Positions 40,280 through 49,424 are shown, counted from the stretch's first letter. The stretch is DNA of 64,000 bases from Gammaproteobacteria bacterium (GCA_030427485.1 JAUICG010000004.1:1-64000), one strand, 5' to 3'. Notes: a model not told the origin generated them from the sequence alone. Made by a program: numbers and translations.

Positions 40280-41479
40280 ATGCTGACAGATACCAAGCTG
40301 CGCAACTTGAAGCCAAAGGACAAGATCTACAAGGTCAATGACCGCGATGGGCTCTACGTGGCTGTGACACCAGCGGGCGGCATTTCCTTCAGATACAACT
40401 ACTCGATCAGCGGTCGACAGGAGACTTTGACGATAGGCCGGTATGGCAAGCGCGGTGTCACGTTGTCAGAAGCACGAGAGCGGCTCAGCGAAGCAAAAAA
40501 GATGATCGCTGGAGGGAAGTCACCGGCCAGAGAAAAAGCACGCGACAAGACGCGCGTAAAAGATGCCGAAACGTTTGGTGCGTGGGCCGAGAAATGGATG
40601 CGTGGTTATCAGATGGCTGATTCGACGCGTGACATGCGTAAGTCAGTCTACAACCGTGAATTGAAGAAGCGCTTTGGCAATCAGAAATTATCTGAGATCA
40701 CGCATGAGGATCTTCGGACTGCAACCGATGCCATCGTAGAGAGAGGGGCGCCAGCAACAGCAGTTCACGCCCGAGAGGTGGTAATGCAGGTCTATCGTTG
40801 GGCGATTGAGCGCGGACAGAAAGTAGAGAATCCTGCGGAACTGGTTCGGCCTACCAGTATCGCCAGGTTTGAACCTCGCGATCGGGCTTTGAGTCCTCCA
40901 GAGATTGGTCTGATGTATCGGTACATGGACCGAGTTGGAACGTCGCCTCAATATAGAGCTGCTATAAAGTTGCTGTTGCTGACCATGGTGAGGAAGTCCG
41001 AGCTGTCCAACGCTACCTGGTCGGAGATCAGTTTCAGCGAAGCGCTTTGGACGATTCCAAAAGAGCGTATGAAACGACGCAATCCGCACTTGGTGTTTCT
41101 GTCTCGTCAGGCGTTGGATATTTTTATCGCACTCAAGACCTTTGCCGGCGGTTCTGAATTCGTACTTCCCTCTCGGTATGATTCGGATTTACCTATGAGT
41201 GCAGCAACGATGAATCGCGTTCTAGCATTGACCTACCAGGCGGCACAGAAGAATGATGAACCGCTTGGGAAATTCGGTCCTCACGACCTGCGTCGCACCG
41301 CCAGCACACTACTGCACGAGGCCGGGTATAACACCGACTGGATTGAAAAGTGTCTTGCGCACGAGCAGAAAGGCGTGCGTGCGATCTATAACAAAGCCGA
41401 GTACCGGGAGCAGCGGGCGGCGATGTTACAAGATTGGGCGGATATGATTGACGATTGGACTACTATGAAACGGCAGTAA
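40280..41479 (+). CDS. P4-type tyrosine integrase of the conjugative element
   Basis: A 399-residue integrase of the DUF4102 class, beginning MLTDTKLRNLKPKDKIYKVN and DGLYVAVTPAGG. The catalytic Arg is in LLLTMVRKSELSNATW, the HxxR box in GPHDLRRTASTLLHEAG, the late His in CLAHEQKGV and the Tyr in AIYNKAEYREQR. The ATG at 40280 follows GGGAGGA; a GTG three bases earlier is possible. It should insert and excise the element at guaA. Confidence 0.93.
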   Translation: MLTDTKLRNLKPKDKIYKVNDRDGLYVAVTPAGGISFRYNYSISGRQETLTIGRYGKRGVTLSEARERLSEAKKMIAGGKSPAREKARDKTRVKDAETFGAWAEKWMRGYQMADSTRDMRKSVYNRELKKRFGNQKLSEITHEDLRTATDAIVERGAPATAVHAREVVMQVYRWAIERGQKVENPAELVRPTSIARFEPRDRALSPPEIGLMYRYMDRVGTSPQYRAAIKLLLLTMVRKSELSNATWSEISFSEALWTIPKERMKRRNPHLVFLSRQALDIFIALKTFAGGSEFVLPSRYDSDLPMSAATMNRVLALTYQAAQKNDEPLGKFGPHDLRRTASTLLHEAGYNTDWIEKCLAHEQKGVRAIYNKAEYREQRAAMLQDWADMIDDWTTMKRQ

Positions 41480-41705
41480 ATCCAGGACGGTGCGCTGGAT
41501 CCTCAGACTCCATGCGCGACTCAATCCAATCCTCGACCTCGGCCAGGTCCCACGCAACATTGCGACTTGTTAGTACGATTCGGCGGGGAAAGTCGCCGCG
41601 TTTTTCCATATTGTAAATGGCGCGATCTGACAGTGGGATCATCGCCAGAAGTGTTTTTCGGTTTATTAATGTCTTGCTTGGGCGGTTTTGGGTTCCAGCA
41701 TCCAT
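41463..41705 (-). CDS. AlpA-family DNA-binding protein
   Basis: An ~80-residue MerR-like winged-helix protein with LINRKTLLAMIPLSDRAIYN, MEKRGDFPRRIVLTSRNVAW and DLAEVEDWIESRM, the standard AlpA layout. Such proteins act as excisionases or integrase activators in P4-like elements. The ATG at 41705 gives the compact family length; an upstream frame open to 41822 adds unlike residues. Its 3' end overlaps the integrase 3' end by 17 bp. Confidence 0.85.
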   Translation of the reverse strand: MDAGTQNRPSKTLINRKTLLAMIPLSDRAIYNMEKRGDFPRRIVLTSRNVAWDLAEVEDWIESRMESEDPAHRPGFTAVS

Positions 41706-41929
41706 TGATCGTTTCTGTTGCCCCTGACGGCACCTCTCAGAATTGTGTGGTTGTGATAAATCAACATTAGCACTGTGCAAATCATTTTGGCAAAAGAAAA
41801 TGTTTAGCAAGGTGATAAACATCTTGCCAGATCATCTGATGGTTTTAGCGGTCCTGAGGAGTGGGGCTATCTTGGTTTAATCCCACTGGCTGGGTTCTTT
41901 ACGCGTATCGCTTAGGGAGGTGAGGCCGT

Positions 41930-42598
41930 TCAGACCACCTCTCCCTTGAAGATAATGACACCGCAAATAGGGGTGTCTGCATTCACCTCAATAATACGAT
42001 TGGGCCAATCCGGGTTCAGCGTTTTGAGATACTTCTTGCCTTCCTCCAGGATCAGTTGTTTGAACGTCACCTCATTGGACTCTTCCAGCCGAACGACGAC
42101 AAACTTACCGTGCTCGACTGGAGCCTGTGGGTCAACGAAAATCAATTCGCCCTCCCGAAATTTTGGCTCCATGCTTGCGCCGCGCACGCGCAGCACAAAG
42201 GTCTCCGGGCTACATTCTACGGGGCACCGTAGAAGCGTCGTGCCGTATGGGGGTGGCAGATCTTCTGAAATATCGTGCCCTTTGCCGACCTGGTCCCACT
42301 GTATCAACCGATGCTGACTGCCTGTATTGGATCCGTCGCGCTCGGCTGTCAGATCTGAGCCAGTAGGGTGATCCTCATCCATCCACCCTGGAGGCTTATT
42401 CATCGCCGCCTCTAACTTGGCCGCCAGATCATCTCCAATGGCGCGCGGAGTTCCCTTCTTGGTAGGTAGCTGATTGCGTACCTGACTGAGGTAGGAGCTG
42501 TTGGTTCCTGCGGCGCGCGCCAGGCGTACGGCCGAACCCGCTTCGCGAATGAGGGCCTCAAGATTTTTGAGGCGTGTGGGGCTTTGTTTACGAGTCAT
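41930..42598 (-). CDS. CI/LexA-like repressor with S24 peptidase domain
   Basis: A 222-residue repressor. The N-terminal helix–turn–helix (VRLARAAGTNSSYLSQVRNQ) binds DNA. The C-terminal S24 domain has the catalytic Ser in VRGASMEPKFREGE and Lys in the VTFKQLI region, so RecA-stimulated self-cleavage during SOS is likely. The start lies right after a TGCTAAACT extended -10-like sequence on the reverse strand and lacks a Shine–Dalgarno, suggesting a leaderless transcript like lambda cI from PRM. It diverges from a Cro-like gene. Confidence 0.9.
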   Translation of the reverse strand: MTRKQSPTRLKNLEALIREAGSAVRLARAAGTNSSYLSQVRNQLPTKKGTPRAIGDDLAAKLEAAMNKPPGWMDEDHPTGSDLTAERDGSNTGSQHRLIQWDQVGKGHDISEDLPPPYGTTLLRCPVECSPETFVLRVRGASMEPKFREGELIFVDPQAPVEHGKFVVVRLEESNEVTFKQLILEEGKKYLKTLNPDWPNRIIEVNADTPICGVIIFKGEVV

Positions 42599-42607
42599 GA
42601 CAGGAGT

Positions 42608-42679
42608 TTAGCAAAATTTAGCAGAATGATAAAGATAAAGTTATCACGTCAGCTTGCGGGCCAATTTGCTCGGTGCTAA
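42608..42679. promoter_or_regulatory. Operator region of the CI/Cro-like switch
   Basis: TTAGCA occurs at 42608 and 42618 and its complement TGCTAA at 42674, with TTTGCT nearby at 42665. They lie between the divergent repressor and Cro-like genes and overlap their probable -10 regions. Confidence 0.6.
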
Positions 42680-42690
42680 TGTATATTCGC

Positions 42691-42990
42691 ATGGAGCTAA
42701 AGTATTTTCTCAAGATGGCAACGAAGCGGGAGCGAGCAGAGGTCGCTGTCGCCTGCAATGATTCGGTGTCTTACCTTTACCAGATCGCGGGCAACCATCG
42801 CTACGCCAGCCCCTTGCTGGCGACTCAAATCGAACAATCGACGAGACTAGTTGCAGAAGCATCGGAGGGGCGACTCCACCCTGTGCCTCGCGCCTCAATG
42901 GTCCGCCACCCCGAAATCTTCTATGGGGTAGAGGAACAAGAAGCGCAACGACGGCCTGCAATGGTGTGTGAAGTCGATGGCGCAGAATAA
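42691..42990 (+). CDS. Cro/YdaS-like helix–turn–helix protein
   Basis: A 99-residue protein, MELKYFLKMATKRERAEVAV then NDSVSYLYQIAGNHRYASPL and LATQIEQSTRL, which matches the YdaS/Cro fold. The tail (HPVPRASMVRHPEIFYG) is common in element-encoded Cro-like proteins. The start is unsure: ATG at 42679 lies inside the operator, so 42691 is preferred. It overlaps the ParB-like gene by 14 bp, so it heads the maintenance operon and likely opposes the CI-like repressor. Confidence 0.75.
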   Translation: MELKYFLKMATKRERAEVAVACNDSVSYLYQIAGNHRYASPLLATQIEQSTRLVAEASEGRLHPVPRASMVRHPEIFYGVEEQEAQRRPAMVCEVDGAE

Positions 42991-44518
42991 TCGATCGTCC
43001 ACGACCGCTGCGTCCACATCCGACGATGTCGTCGCCACACGAATCGAGGTCACCCGTATTCACCACTACAGGCGCAATCCCCGCCGTCAGCAAAATCCGG
43101 AGTATGACCGCATCAAGGCGTCTATCCGCGCCGAAGGTCTGGATCAACCGCTAGTGATCTCGCAGGAACCCGGCGCGGCCGACTACGTACTCCACGCAGG
43201 GGGCAATACTCGGCTGCGTATCCTTAAAGAATTGTATGAGGAGACAGGGGATGAGCAGTTTTACTGGATAGACTGTGTGATCAGGCGCTGGTCTCAGGAG
43301 TCGGCGGTGTTGTTTGCGCACCTGCGGGAGAATGAACTGCGCGGCAGTCTACCGTTTATCGATAAAGCGCATGCCGTCTTTGACGCCAAATCGTTGCTCG
43401 AGGCGGAACTGTCCATAGAAAACTTGTCGCAGCGGCAACTGGAAACCCTCTTCATGGAGCGAGGCTTCAGCCTCGGTCACAGTATGATCTCCAAGATGGG
43501 GTACGCCGTTCAGACACTGTGGCCGGTAATGCCAACAGCATTGAGTGCCGGCCTGGGTCGACCACAGATTGAAAAGATTCGGGCTTTAGAGCGTGCGGCA
43601 CGACACATCTGGCTACACCGCCAGTTGGGTGAGGAAAGCCTGTTTGATCACGTATTCGCCGAATTGTGTCGGCGCTACGATGGCAGCGAGTGGGATATAC
43701 AACCACTGCGCCATGCGCTGCAACATGAGATTGCAGTGGAGTCAGAGCAGAGCGAACACATCATCCATCTCGAATTCGAAGCCTGCCTGGCGGGTCGGCC
43801 GTTTGATTGTCCTGCCCCTCCCGACGATGACAGCGATGAAGTGCATCCAGAGGATGAGCCGAGCAAACCCGCGGTCGCCGGTGAGGAGTCGCCTATTGTC
43901 ACCTCGGCCCTCGCGCCCCAGGCGCATCAAGAAGCGCCAGAGCGCAGACTGATCGACGAGGAGGAATTCCCGGACAACTCGACTCACAGCATCGCGGTTT
44001 CTGCCGACCGTGCGACGAGTGCTCGAGATCTGAGTTCACTGGAAATTCCGTCATTGCGCCGCCACCTGTATGCCACCGCCGCACGCCTGGCGGAACATCA
44101 CGGCCTGGGCGATCGCGTTATTCCTCTTGCGGATCACGGCTTGGGTTTTCTGGTGACGGATGTTCCTCCAACGGAGCTGACGGAAACATTGGATCAGGAG
44201 ATACTTGGATTGGTGTCCTTGCTGTGGTGGCAATTGGCAGCCTGCTCTGAGGTGACTGCGGCCCCCGTAGATGTCCTCCTGAATTACCTTGAAGAGTCGT
44301 CGATATTGCACCGGGCACTGGCATCGCAGGATGCGGAGCTGTTGTTTGGGAATGTCTGGACGCTCGACCCTGGTCACTTGGGTTGCCAATTGTGGCAGCA
44401 ACTCAATCCTCAAGATTGGCAGCTTCTGCTGCAGATGATGGAAACCTATCGTGCGCTTAAACGGCGTGCCTTTGACGCGGGCTTCCCGTTGTGGGACACC
44501 GCGGACGGTGACAGCTGA
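42977..44518 (+). CDS. ParB-family protein of PFGI-1-type elements
   Basis: A 513-residue protein. The ParB/Srx-like N-terminal domain shows RIEVTRIHHYRRNPRRQQNP, AEGLDQPLVI and LHAGGNTRLRILKEL, followed by a helix–turn–helix region (LSQRQLETLFMERGFSLGHS). The C-terminal half is variable and acidic. The architecture matches the large ParB proteins of integrative conjugative elements (TIGR03764-like). A role in element partition or transcription control is known for relatives. The ATG at 42977 is preferred over GTG at 42968. Confidence 0.85.
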   Translation: MAQNNRSSTTAASTSDDVVATRIEVTRIHHYRRNPRRQQNPEYDRIKASIRAEGLDQPLVISQEPGAADYVLHAGGNTRLRILKELYEETGDEQFYWIDCVIRRWSQESAVLFAHLRENELRGSLPFIDKAHAVFDAKSLLEAELSIENLSQRQLETLFMERGFSLGHSMISKMGYAVQTLWPVMPTALSAGLGRPQIEKIRALERAARHIWLHRQLGEESLFDHVFAELCRRYDGSEWDIQPLRHALQHEIAVESEQSEHIIHLEFEACLAGRPFDCPAPPDDDSDEVHPEDEPSKPAVAGEESPIVTSALAPQAHQEAPERRLIDEEEFPDNSTHSIAVSADRATSARDLSSLEIPSLRRHLYATAARLAEHHGLGDRVIPLADHGLGFLVTDVPPTELTETLDQEILGLVSLLWWQLAACSEVTAAPVDVLLNYLEESSILHRALASQDAELLFGNVWTLDPGHLGCQLWQQLNPQDWQLLLQMMETYRALKRRAFDAGFPLWDTADGDS

Positions 44519-45120
44519 TGTCATCTAATAAGGAAGCGGATCTCACTTCTGCCGTTCTCCTATACGCGGTCCGTTGTCTCGCCGAAGGTGACCAGCAGGC
44601 TTTGCGAAGCATGAATTTTGGTCCCAAGGAGCTGGATGCTTTAAAGGGGATAAACCTGGCTGACCTGTATCGAGCCGATGCGCTCCGCGTGCATTGTCTG
44701 AAGATAGACCTGGACAGGGAGGTGTTCTGGCCCATGCTGGCACACCTGCGCCATCAGCGGGAGTCCGAAGAGCTACAGCGCACGCTAATAGTGGCCGATG
44801 CCCCCTTGGATATGATGCAGCAGCTGTTTGGGATGAGCTCACGTGAGTACACCCGATGGCGTCGAGTGCTGACGTTGGCGCCTTCTGTGGGAAGGCCGCC
44901 TGAGCTCGATGAGCCCGATACGCATACACTTTGGTATGCCTGGCAGGAACGGGTTCAGGCGCGTGCGGAAGGCCCGCTGGCGGCAGCAGACTATCTCAGT
45001 CTCTACCAAGAGACGGACATCGCGCTACGGTGTATTTGGGCACTGGTGCAACGGTGGGAGGCATACGGCGAGCCTATGGCGGGTGTCGATGCGAATCAGG
45101 TCGTCGAGCATGGCCCATGA
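44518..45120 (+). CDS. DUF2857-type element protein
   Basis: A 200-residue protein that resembles the DUF2857 proteins encoded right after ParB in PFGI-1-like elements. A helix–turn–helix-like segment is seen at DMMQQLFGMSSREYTRWRRV. The ATG shares its first base with the end of the ParB stop. The function is unknown; the context suggests control or replication of the excised element. Confidence 0.75.
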   Translation: MSSNKEADLTSAVLLYAVRCLAEGDQQALRSMNFGPKELDALKGINLADLYRADALRVHCLKIDLDREVFWPMLAHLRHQRESEELQRTLIVADAPLDMMQQLFGMSSREYTRWRRVLTLAPSVGRPPELDEPDTHTLWYAWQERVQARAEGPLAAADYLSLYQETDIALRCIWALVQRWEAYGEPMAGVDANQVVEHGP

Positions 45121-46360
45121 TGATGCCGTACCGCGACCGGAAACAGTTGCCCTCGATGCCCTAATCAAAGCAACCATTGCGGAATTCAAAGGAGAGGGTG
45201 CAGTATCGTCGCCCGACGCCATGCTATTTGTGGGCAATTGGCACCAGGCGATTCCTGCCATGGTGATTCAGGATCCCGTCCTGGAGCCGGTGGATAAAGT
45301 AGTGTGGATGGTCATTATGTCTCACGCCAGAGAAACCGGAGGACGAACGGCTTTCCCGGATTACGACACCATTGCTAACCAAACTAACGTTTCCTCGACG
45401 TCAACCGTATCGCGGGCGATTGCGATATTGCGGCTTACACGCTGGCTAACCCTATACGCCAGGCTACGTCAAAAATCCGGCCGCTTTACCGGTAACATCT
45501 ATGTTCTGCACGACGAGCCCTTGCCGCTGGTTGATGCCCTGCATCTTGACGATGCCTATATGGCATTTGTCAGTCAGTCTCAGCAACATCACCACGGACG
45601 CGTGCGTCTCGTTGCCCAGGGAATATCAGACAGTCTGGATGAAACCATTCGGGACGGACATAACCTTGCGGAAAGCGAATCGGGGCCTGAGCGTCGTCTG
45701 CGTGCGGCGCAGTTTCTGACAGAGAGAGGGGAAAAAACAGACGGCACGAGTCGCTACTTCGCCTTCACAGGTGCATCTGTTAACCGACTGAAGCAGCCGT
45801 TGTCGCAGAGATCTGACAGGGTCAGTGACCGTGGCCAAAATTCGAAGGCGGAGGGAAAAGCACACTACAGTAGTGGTTGTAGTAGTGATTATAAAACAAC
45901 TACAACAACAACCCCTACACGGAATTCCAACAGCGAAGAAAGTGCTTTACCAACAGTAAACCCACTTTCTGATAAACCGCTGATCTATCCGTCCCGACTG
46001 TCGGAAAACCAGAAACTGCTGGCAGATCGGTACCTTGGCATGATTGCTCCCGAAGGTCGCCAGTCTGTCTTGGATGAGCTGCAGGGTCGGCTGGACTCTG
46101 AGCAAAGAGGGATGAAACCGGTCTACGACGAATTGCGTTTCCTGCACTCGCTGTGTAAGGCCGCGGACAAGGGTGAATTTATACCCAATCTCGGTATCAA
46201 GGTGGCTGAAGGCCGATTGTCTCGAGCCCAGCCAGCCCCGCCACCTGTGGACCCAGAGCAAGAAACACTCAAAGCCGAAGAGCGCGAACGCTCGCGGGCC
46301 TATGGCATCGAACAGATTGCCAAATTGCGCCTCTCGTTCAACGCGAAGGATGATCCCTGA
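45110..46360 (+). CDS. STY4528-like replication protein
   Basis: A 416-residue protein. The N-terminal half contains a winged helix (DKVVWMVIMSHARETGGRTA, NVSSTSTVSRAIAILRLTRW) as in plasmid replication initiators and in the STY4528 proteins of SPI-7-like islands. A low-complexity Ser/Thr linker (KTTTTTTPTRNSNSEE) separates a C-terminal helical part. The ATG at 45110 overlaps the DUF2857 gene by 11 bp; open frame further upstream is only a shadow of that gene. It probably takes part in replication of the excised element. Confidence 0.78.
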   Translation: MAHDDAVPRPETVALDALIKATIAEFKGEGAVSSPDAMLFVGNWHQAIPAMVIQDPVLEPVDKVVWMVIMSHARETGGRTAFPDYDTIANQTNVSSTSTVSRAIAILRLTRWLTLYARLRQKSGRFTGNIYVLHDEPLPLVDALHLDDAYMAFVSQSQQHHHGRVRLVAQGISDSLDETIRDGHNLAESESGPERRLRAAQFLTERGEKTDGTSRYFAFTGASVNRLKQPLSQRSDRVSDRGQNSKAEGKAHYSSGCSSDYKTTTTTTPTRNSNSEESALPTVNPLSDKPLIYPSRLSENQKLLADRYLGMIAPEGRQSVLDELQGRLDSEQRGMKPVYDELRFLHSLCKAADKGEFIPNLGIKVAEGRLSRAQPAPPPVDPEQETLKAEERERSRAYGIEQIAKLRLSFNAKDDP

Positions 46361-46561
46361 TTCAGCCCCTTTGCCGTGTCATCCGGTTATTGGAGCGCTG
46401 TATTTAACATCTTTTCGAGGTGGTTCCACTGTCACCAGTTTGGAAGACCAATATCCAATAGCAGGGCGTAAACCGCCACGTCACTCGGCGAGATACTCAG
46501 TGGTCGGAGGTCGGGTTTCGTGGGTTCATAGCGTGGTGAGAAATTGATAGGAACCACGCTG

Positions 46562-47299
46562 ATGAATACTCATGTCGACCTCCCTGGCGAACAGCCTATT
46601 GATCAACCTGATAAAACCGGTCCGGGCGCGTTGCGCGGCGAGGTGTGGTTGAACGTCCAGACCTACCAGGCACAAAGCCTGATCAAGGGTCGGCGTGGCG
46701 GCGAAGGTAAGCCGGCGATTATCGGCCTGGTTGGTTTTGCGGAGCGCCTGAAGGTGCTGTGGCAAGCCGTCCGGTCGGATGACCCGTACGCCGACTGGTG
46801 GCTGGTCAAGGTGGAAGAGAGTATTGGCGATGTACGTTCGCAGTTGCATCGCCTGCAGGATCAACTCCAAGCCGTTCTGGTGAACGTCGAGTGCTTCGAG
46901 GTGACCTTTGCCCAGTCGAGTCGACCCCAGCGTGTGTCCCTACAGTTTGCCAACCCTTATGCCTTTAGGGCGGCGCAGATGCTCGCTGACTATGACCGAA
47001 TGGTGTGCACGTGGATGACTGCCCGACATTTGGGTCTGGCGTTGCCGACGGAGGTTGCTGAACAGGCGAATGGGAGTGGGCGGTGGCTGCGGCGCGTATT
47101 CGCTTTCCCCCAAAGTTACCAGTACCTGGAGATCAGTCGTAGCGATATACACCAGGACACAGCGCGAGCAGTGAAAGCGCGAGAACGCATGGGAGATCTG
47201 CCGCAGGAGATACTCGACGGTGAGAAACTGCCTTCGCTACGCCCCGTCACGTTCCAGCGTGCGAGTGCGACTTGTAGTCCTGCTTGCCAGGATGGATAG
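46562..47299 (+). CDS. TIGR03761/PFL_4669-like element protein
   Basis: A 245-residue protein whose GEVWLNVQTYQAQSLIKGRR, VGFAERLKVLWQAVRSDDPY and LQFANPYAFRAAQMLADYDR segments match the PFL_4669 family, found only in this class of conjugative elements. No enzymatic motif is seen. The start follows a 200-bp gap after the replication gene that contains a GGTGGTTCCACTGTCACC inverted-repeat-like sequence. Function is unknown. Confidence 0.8.
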   Translation: MNTHVDLPGEQPIDQPDKTGPGALRGEVWLNVQTYQAQSLIKGRRGGEGKPAIIGLVGFAERLKVLWQAVRSDDPYADWWLVKVEESIGDVRSQLHRLQDQLQAVLVNVECFEVTFAQSSRPQRVSLQFANPYAFRAAQMLADYDRMVCTWMTARHLGLALPTEVAEQANGSGRWLRRVFAFPQSYQYLEISRSDIHQDTARAVKARERMGDLPQEILDGEKLPSLRPVTFQRASATCSPACQDG

Positions 47300-47304
47300 C
47301 CGCC

Positions 47305-47679
47305 ATGCTAGCCGCGACTCAACAGCGCCTGAATATCATTCTCGATACGCGTATTCCGCTGGAGGCGATGATTCTCAATCGATTACAGCGATTGCCACAG
47401 CGGCGGCGAACAGACTGGCTAAGAGGCTTGCTGCTGACTGGCTTTAATACAGAGTGTCAGGTTATCAAAGCGCAAGCACCGCCGATCCCTCAGCAAGAGG
47501 ATGCCGATCGCCGATTTTTACATTGGCGTATGCCAGCGACGCGAAATGGTGCGCGTAGCTCCAAAAGCGATACATCACTGGGGTCTGGCGATCAGCAACG
47601 CGCGGAACGAGCCCAGAGTAGCCCCATTACCCATTGTGAAAAGCCCTTTGCCCAGCTGCGAAGCGTTATAGGCCATTAG
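47305..47679 (+). CDS. Small basic protein, possible ParR/StbB-type adaptor
   Basis: A 124-residue protein starting MLAATQQRLNIILDTRIPLE with RLQRLPQRRRTDWLRGLLLT, a ribbon–helix–helix-like opening as in ParR adaptors, and a disordered basic tail. It lies 5 bp after the previous gene and 31 bp before the parM-like gene. In actin-type segregation systems the adaptor is encoded beside ParM, though usually after it. The assignment rests on context and on the N-terminal pattern only. Confidence 0.5.
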   Translation: MLAATQQRLNIILDTRIPLEAMILNRLQRLPQRRRTDWLRGLLLTGFNTECQVIKAQAPPIPQQEDADRRFLHWRMPATRNGARSSKSDTSLGSGDQQRAERAQSSPITHCEKPFAQLRSVIGH

Positions 47680-47710
47680 CGTACAGGGGTTGATTTCGAG
47701 GAAATAGACA

Positions 47711-48805
47711 GTGACAGAACGCACCGATGAAAAGCCAGCACAGGCTGACAAGACTTCGCAACTGACCTCGGATCCTATGTCTGTGGTTCAGGTAGGTCTT
47801 GATGACGGGTATGCCTATACCAAGGTGGCGTTAGCCGATGGGCGGCTGTTTAGTGTGCCCTCCAGAGCGCGAATTGGCTCTGCTGGTGTCACCTGGATTA
47901 GAGAGCAGGAGCAACGAATTTTTGAGTACGAGACTGGTGGAACCGTGTACTCGGTGGGTGCCGTCGATGGTGAGGCGACACAATTCGACGAGTACCCCGG
48001 TTCTGCCCTCAATCGCGTGATTGTACAGCACGCCTTCCAGCAGGCGGGCTTGTCGGGCCGTTCCATTCATCTTGTGACGGGTTTGCCTGTCTCTGCGTAC
48101 TACCGCCACGACGGCCAACGCCGTCAACAGGGGATTAATCGAAAGTGCGAGAGCCTGAAACTATCAGTTGAACCTAAGCCGAACAGCGCAAAACCGGGCA
48201 AATCCATTTTGAGGGCCAGTGTTGCCTTCCATGAGGTAATTCCCGAAGCGCTTGCTGCCTGGTATGACCATGTCATCGTAACGCAGGCCGATGGTGTAAC
48301 ACTGGATGGTGATCGATTGAGTGCACCCATCGCTATCGTCGATATTGGCGGGCGCACGACGGACTTTGTGGTGGTGCAAGATCAAGGCATCGTTCACGGC
48401 TCGTCCGGGTCCCTCAACCGGGGCATGCTGAATGTGAAGTCCCGGGTCGCTGATCTCATTCAGCAAACTTTGGATGTCAACGAACTGGGCGAGCAGAGTC
48501 TCGCCAGGGCGGTGGACAGCTCCCGGTTACGCCTGCATGGCAAGGATCATGATATCTCGGCCATGGTGGCTGCTGCGAAGCGAGAACTGGTGGAGCTCCT
48601 CTACGCCGAGACCCGGCGCAAACTGGGATTGGGTGTCGAGCTCGATCGAGTGCTATTTGTGGGTGGTGGCAGTGCCGCGCTCGCAACCGATATAGCCAAC
48701 TGGTTTCCGAATCAGACGATACCCGATCACGCAGCTTTTGCGAATGCACGAGGAATGCTCAAGTACCTAAAATTTGTCTGCGATGACACAGAGGGCGGGT
48801 TCTAA
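47711..48805 (+). CDS. ParM/StbA-type actin-like segregation ATPase
   Basis: A 364-residue actin-fold protein: phosphate 1 loop VQVGLDDGYAYTKVALADGR, phosphate 2 loop APIAIVDIGGRTTDFVVVQD and adenosine loop VLFVGGGSAALATDIANWF. ParM-type filaments push plasmid copies apart, and here they would stabilise the excised or replicating element. The start is GTG at 47711 with GAGGAAA upstream. A ParB-like gene upstream means that two partition-like functions coexist. Confidence 0.87.
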   Translation: MTERTDEKPAQADKTSQLTSDPMSVVQVGLDDGYAYTKVALADGRLFSVPSRARIGSAGVTWIREQEQRIFEYETGGTVYSVGAVDGEATQFDEYPGSALNRVIVQHAFQQAGLSGRSIHLVTGLPVSAYYRHDGQRRQQGINRKCESLKLSVEPKPNSAKPGKSILRASVAFHEVIPEALAAWYDHVIVTQADGVTLDGDRLSAPIAIVDIGGRTTDFVVVQDQGIVHGSSGSLNRGMLNVKSRVADLIQQTLDVNELGEQSLARAVDSSRLRLHGKDHDISAMVAAAKRELVELLYAETRRKLGLGVELDRVLFVGGGSAALATDIANWFPNQTIPDHAAFANARGMLKYLKFVCDDTEGGF

Positions 48806-48893
48806 AGGCTTTATACGTGGTCACTGCGGTCTCAGTGGCAACAAGTATCGTCGGATTGTGCAAGCGATACTGCGGGTTACCGTCAATCCACTG

Positions 48894-48965
48894 TCAGGGC
48901 TTGCCCTGATTTTACTCACCCTGCCGGGAAACGTTTTCCCGTCAGGGAATCGCGTTCCCTGGCAG
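48894..48965 (+). promoter_or_regulatory. Three clustered RNA hairpins before the DUF3577 gene
   Basis: TCAGGGC/GCCCTGA (48894–48909), CGGGAAA/TTTCCCG (48925–48941) and CAGGGAA/TTCCCTG (48943–48961) are perfect stems. CTGCC (48921) can also pair with GGCAG (48961–48965) to close a three-way junction. AAGGAG and the DUF3577 ATG follow. Confidence 0.7.
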
Positions 48966-48991
48966 TTCATTATGTTCAAGGAGAATGTGTT

Positions 48992-49414
48992 ATGACCAGT
49001 AAACAAGCTACCACTGAAAAACCGAAGTATTTCGATCTTGATATCCACGGTATTGGTTACCTCAATCGTGCGCGTGAAGTGACACCCGAGAACGGATCTC
49101 CGTTTCTCAGTGTCACCATCGCCGCACTGCGAGGGCCAGCCGACAACGTCCAGCATACGCACTTTGATTGTGTGGTATCGGGCGAAGAAGCGAAGGATCT
49201 GGTGCGCCAGCTGATGCCTGCAGTCGAAGCCGACATGAAAGTGTTGGTGGGGTTTCACCTCAGTGACTTGCAGGCGGAAGTGTTCACCTTTAAACAAGGT
49301 GATCGTGCCGGCACGACAGGCATTGGTCTGAAGTCCCGGTTGCTTCGGTTCCAGTGGATCAAAGTCGACGGACAACCGTTTCCGGCGCCTGTCGCCAGAG
49401 ACGCCACCGCCTAA
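48992..49414 (+). CDS. DUF3577/STY4534-like replication-associated protein
   Basis: A 140-residue protein with YFDLDIHGIGYLNRAREVTP, GSPFLSVTIAALRGPAD and TGIGLKSRLLRFQWIKVDG, matching the STY4534 family of SPI-7-type islands. The predicted strands suggest an OB-like fold, which would suit single-strand DNA binding, but that is inferred. AAGGAG lies 8 bp before the ATG. Clustered hairpins flank the gene on both sides. Confidence 0.82.
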   Translation: MTSKQATTEKPKYFDLDIHGIGYLNRAREVTPENGSPFLSVTIAALRGPADNVQHTHFDCVVSGEEAKDLVRQLMPAVEADMKVLVGFHLSDLQAEVFTFKQGDRAGTTGIGLKSRLLRFQWIKVDGQPFPAPVARDATA

Positions 49415-49424
49415 CCACAAACCC

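Noticed and set aside
45855..45925. GTTGTAGT/ACTACAAC inverted repeat and CAA-rich stretch
   Set aside because: It lies inside the STY4528-like gene and encodes its Ser/Thr linker; low complexity explains the pairing.
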